Below are positions 62,007 to 64,000 of a DNA stretch of 64,000 bases, piece after piece; position 1 is the stretch's first letter; each line of letters opens with the position of its first letter. The stretch spans positions 434,001 through 498,000 of the forward strand of contig NZ_WPAG02000003.1 in NCBI RefSeq assembly GCF_013602415.1, in the 5' to 3' direction. The position numbers and the translations under genes are program-made. The notes beneath the pieces are model-generated. The model had not been told where the DNA came from. It searched no databases and saw nothing but the letters and a program-made list of their open reading frames with translations. The DNA comes from Rhodococcus sp. B50 (GTDB lineage Bacteria > Actinomycetota > Actinomycetes > Mycobacteriales > Mycobacteriaceae).

Positions 62007-62941
62007 GTGTCAATTCGGATTACAGGCACCGTGGGTAACGGGGAAACTTTCGATAGGTCGGCAGGCGCCGGATCGACAGACCGAGCGCCAAGTCATCCCT
62101 ACTCCAAGCTTGGAGTTCTGAATGATCAAGGCCAGCAATAGAATTGATCGAATTGAGGGGGTTCTCTACGGGCTCCGTGACGCCGTGCGGAGGCGTCGAC
62201 GTCGAACGCGCGAGTATGCACCGCGTCCTATTGCTGTTCTTTGCCAAATTAATGTAATGTCTTGAATGTTCGGCGTGATCTCTTGCGAGGGAGGGTAAGT
62301 GATTCCCGAACGTGCACCCCAAGCTTGTCGACGGTCGCCCCCGGCCAGCATCGACACTGCATGGGGTGCCGCTGTGTCGATGCCCGCCCCTACGCATCGA
62401 CATACATCCCGACGTTGTCTCTGTCGCGTCGGGACCCTTCCGTCGGCGCGGCTGTGTCCGTCGTCGCGCCGACGGAGCGGGGAGTGAGGTCGATGGCGCC
62501 GCGGGCCTAGTCTTCACATTCGTCCAATCCTGGTATGGCCGGCAATACCAGGCAAGAACCGAAACAGGCGCGCCGCCGGAATCGATCGTGGCACTCGGAG
62601 AGCGGCACCCGACCTTCAGCCGAGGAGGCATGGCAGAGTCACCGAACGCCCATCAATGAATCGTGGGATTCGCGGTTGAGAAGTCGTCTATGACGGAAAC
62701 GCGCTCTCGTCGAGATCCTGGAACAGCCCCGTTTCGCCCTCGATCGGGGAGGGCAAAACGGGTCGTCCCCCGCTCGCCAAGGCCTGACTCATCACGAGGT
62801 GTTAGCCATCAAGCGGTTCCACTGCGTCCTGTGCCCGGATCATCGCTGACTCAGGTAGTGGACTATGGGCTCCGACCCCTCAGCCTGCGACAGCGCCTCG
62901 CCTCGACGACCACGTCCAAGTGCGGAATTTTTCAAGGCGAT
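62007..62941. other. gap to the left end of the IS element
   Basis: About 930 bases without a gene. An AT-rich patch (TAATGTAATG near 62250) may be a promoter-like site or just drift. Nothing else stands out. Confidence 0.4.
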
Positions 62942-64000
62942 TGAGTCCACCGGGTGTTAAGCGGCGACTTCCTCGGTGTCCGGTTCGGTCGCCGGGTCTT
63001 GGACGGGTTTGTTGATCCAGGCGTCGGCGGGTAGGGCCAGGATCGTTGGGTATGGGTCCGTCGTACCGAAGCGCGCGGGGTGGGTGCGGCGGGCGTCGGC
63101 GAGCACTCGAGCACGCTCAGTCGCCTTGGGTGCCGCGAGACCGAAGTGCACATCGGCCGGGGTGTGCAATCCGATTCCGGTATGACGGTGATCGTGGTTG
63201 TACCACGCGACGAACGAGTCCATGAACTCCCGGGCGTGGTGCACCGAACTGAACCGCTCCGGGAAACCCGGTCCGTATTTCAATGTCTTGAACAATGATT
63301 CGGAGTATGGATTGTCATTGGACACCCTCGGCCGCGAGTGCGACCGGACCACATCGAGGTCCGCGAGCAAGGTCGCGACCGACTTGCTCGTCATCGATGT
63401 GCCTCGATCCGCGTGCACCACCTCGGGGATCCCGTGGGTGGCGAAGATATCGGTCATGAACTCGACGGCCAGCAGCCCGGATTCATGGGTCTGCACGTGC
63501 GCTCCGACGATGTATCGGGAGTAGATGTCGACCATCACATACGCGTCGTAATACACACCCTTGGTTGGGCCGGGCAGTTTCGTGATGTCCCACGAGTACA
63601 CCTGCCGCGGGGCTCGCGCCACCAATTCCGGACACGCCCGAGCCGGATGTCGCGCCTGCCGACGCCGGTCGCTGACCTGCCGGTTCTCCCGCAGAATCCG
63701 GTACATCGTCGCCACCGAACACAGATAGATGCCCTCGTCGAGCAGGGTGGCGTACACCTCGAGCGGCGCCCGGTCGACGAACCGATCCGAGCACAGCACC
63801 TCCACGACCCGGCGGCGCTCGAGCGCGGACAGCTTGTTCGCCGGCGCACGCATGACCGCTGAGACGGATGGGACGGAAGCGGCCGGGCGTTCCCGGGTGC
63901 GGATCGCTGTCGAGCGGGCCACAGCGGTCAATGTTGTTGCGGCACGGGTGGTCACACCGGCTGCGGTGAGGGCGTGGTGGGCGGCTGTCAGTGCTTCTTC
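62942..64000 (-). mobile_element. IS3-type insertion sequence, truncated by window edge
   Basis: The transposase frame reaches from 62957 to the right edge. A TGAGTCCACCGG sequence at 62942 just past the stop could be the terminal repeat, as IS3 members end in TG..CA. The other end and any orfA lie outside the window. Confidence 0.65.
62957..64000 (-). CDS. IS3-family transposase (OrfB-like, DDE), N-terminus outside the window
   Basis: The frame is open from the edge at 64000 to TAA 62957, at least 347 residues. It shows the HTH_21-like start SALERRRVVEVLCSDRFVDR, VATMYRILRENRQVSDRRRQ, then the integrase core: YSWDITKLPGP (first D), VHADRGTSMTSKSV (second D) and NDNPYSESLFKTLKYGPGFP (E). The sequence CSVATMYRILRE fits the HTH before the rve domain. 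It could be functional, as no stop or shift is seen in the part present. Confidence 0.88.
   Translation of the reverse strand, partial: EEALTAAHHALTAAGVTTRAATTLTAVARSTAIRTRERPAASVPSVSAVMRAPANKLSALERRRVVEVLCSDRFVDRAPLEVYATLLDEGIYLCSVATMYRILRENRQVSDRRRQARHPARACPELVARAPRQVYSWDITKLPGPTKGVYYDAYVMVDIYSRYIVGAHVQTHESGLLAVEFMTDIFATHGIPEVVHADRGTSMTSKSVATLLADLDVVRSHSRPRVSNDNPYSESLFKTLKYGPGFPERFSSVHHAREFMDSFVAWYNHDHRHTGIGLHTPADVHFGLAAPKATERARVLADARRTHPARFGTTDPYPTILALPADAWINKPVQDPATEPDTEEVAA

Noticed and set aside
62942..64000. plasmid telomere at the right end
   Set aside because: The end of the window is inside a transposase gene; no set of terminal palindromes is present.

Overview
The window is high-GC actinobacterial DNA and looks like part of a large linear plasmid of a Rhodococcus-type mycolate actinomycete. 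This rests on a two-gene operon resembling the Streptomyces Tap/Tpg telomere proteins (47575-50181), an adjacent parAB operon, an Lsr2 nucleoid protein, a DtxR/IdeR-type iron box, F420-linked and mycofactocin-linked oxidoreductases, and many GTG or TTG starts. No similarity search was run. Family calls come from motifs read in the translations and from remembered family features.

From 1 to about 41.7 kb lies a catabolic region built around CoA thioesters. Its left end (1-6.6 kb, + strand) is an operon of an Ltp-type thiolase end, a DUF35 protein, an enoyl-CoA hydratase-like protein, an acyl-CoA dehydrogenase pair flanking a MaoC-type hydratase, a PPOX-fold protein and a Tat-exported metallo-beta-lactamase-fold protein. 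Stretches of iron uptake (7.3-9.3 kb), CorA (9.4-10.4 kb), a small response regulator and a TetR/DUF35 pair interrupt it. From 13.7 to 41.8 kb, mostly on the - strand, come an ABC importer with two binding proteins, a second acyl-CoA dehydrogenase pair, an amidohydrolase, a CaiB-type CoA-transferase, five SDRs, a FadR-like GntR regulator with an MFS transporter, a kinase/acyl-CoA dehydrogenase pair resembling the 4-hydroxyacyl-CoA module of levulinate catabolism, two thiolase/DUF35 modules, a quinone-oxidoreductase-like enzyme and an acyl-CoA synthetase. Together these suggest import, CoA activation and beta-oxidation-like shortening of an unidentified branched or cyclic acid. No ring oxygenase or P450 is visible here.

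From 42 to 46.8 kb is a small defence or stabilisation area: an AbiE-like regulator/nucleotidyltransferase pair with a 13-bp inverted-repeat operator, and a DUF1016 PD-(D/E)XK nuclease. From 47.5 to 56 kb is the replication and partition core: tpg-like, tap-like, parB and parA genes, a small HTH protein, then a 1.9-kb non-coding array of 14 identical 16-bp palindromes (GTTTACCGCGGTAAAC), followed by a likely replication protein. The array is the most striking element and probably acts as a multi-copy centromere (parS) or an origin.

From 56 to 64 kb the DNA is gene-poor and decayed: Lsr2, an orphan helicase-associated-domain protein, a glutaryl-CoA dehydrogenase pseudogene, a small membrane protein with a CxxC-rich tail, and an IS3-type transposase running off the right edge.
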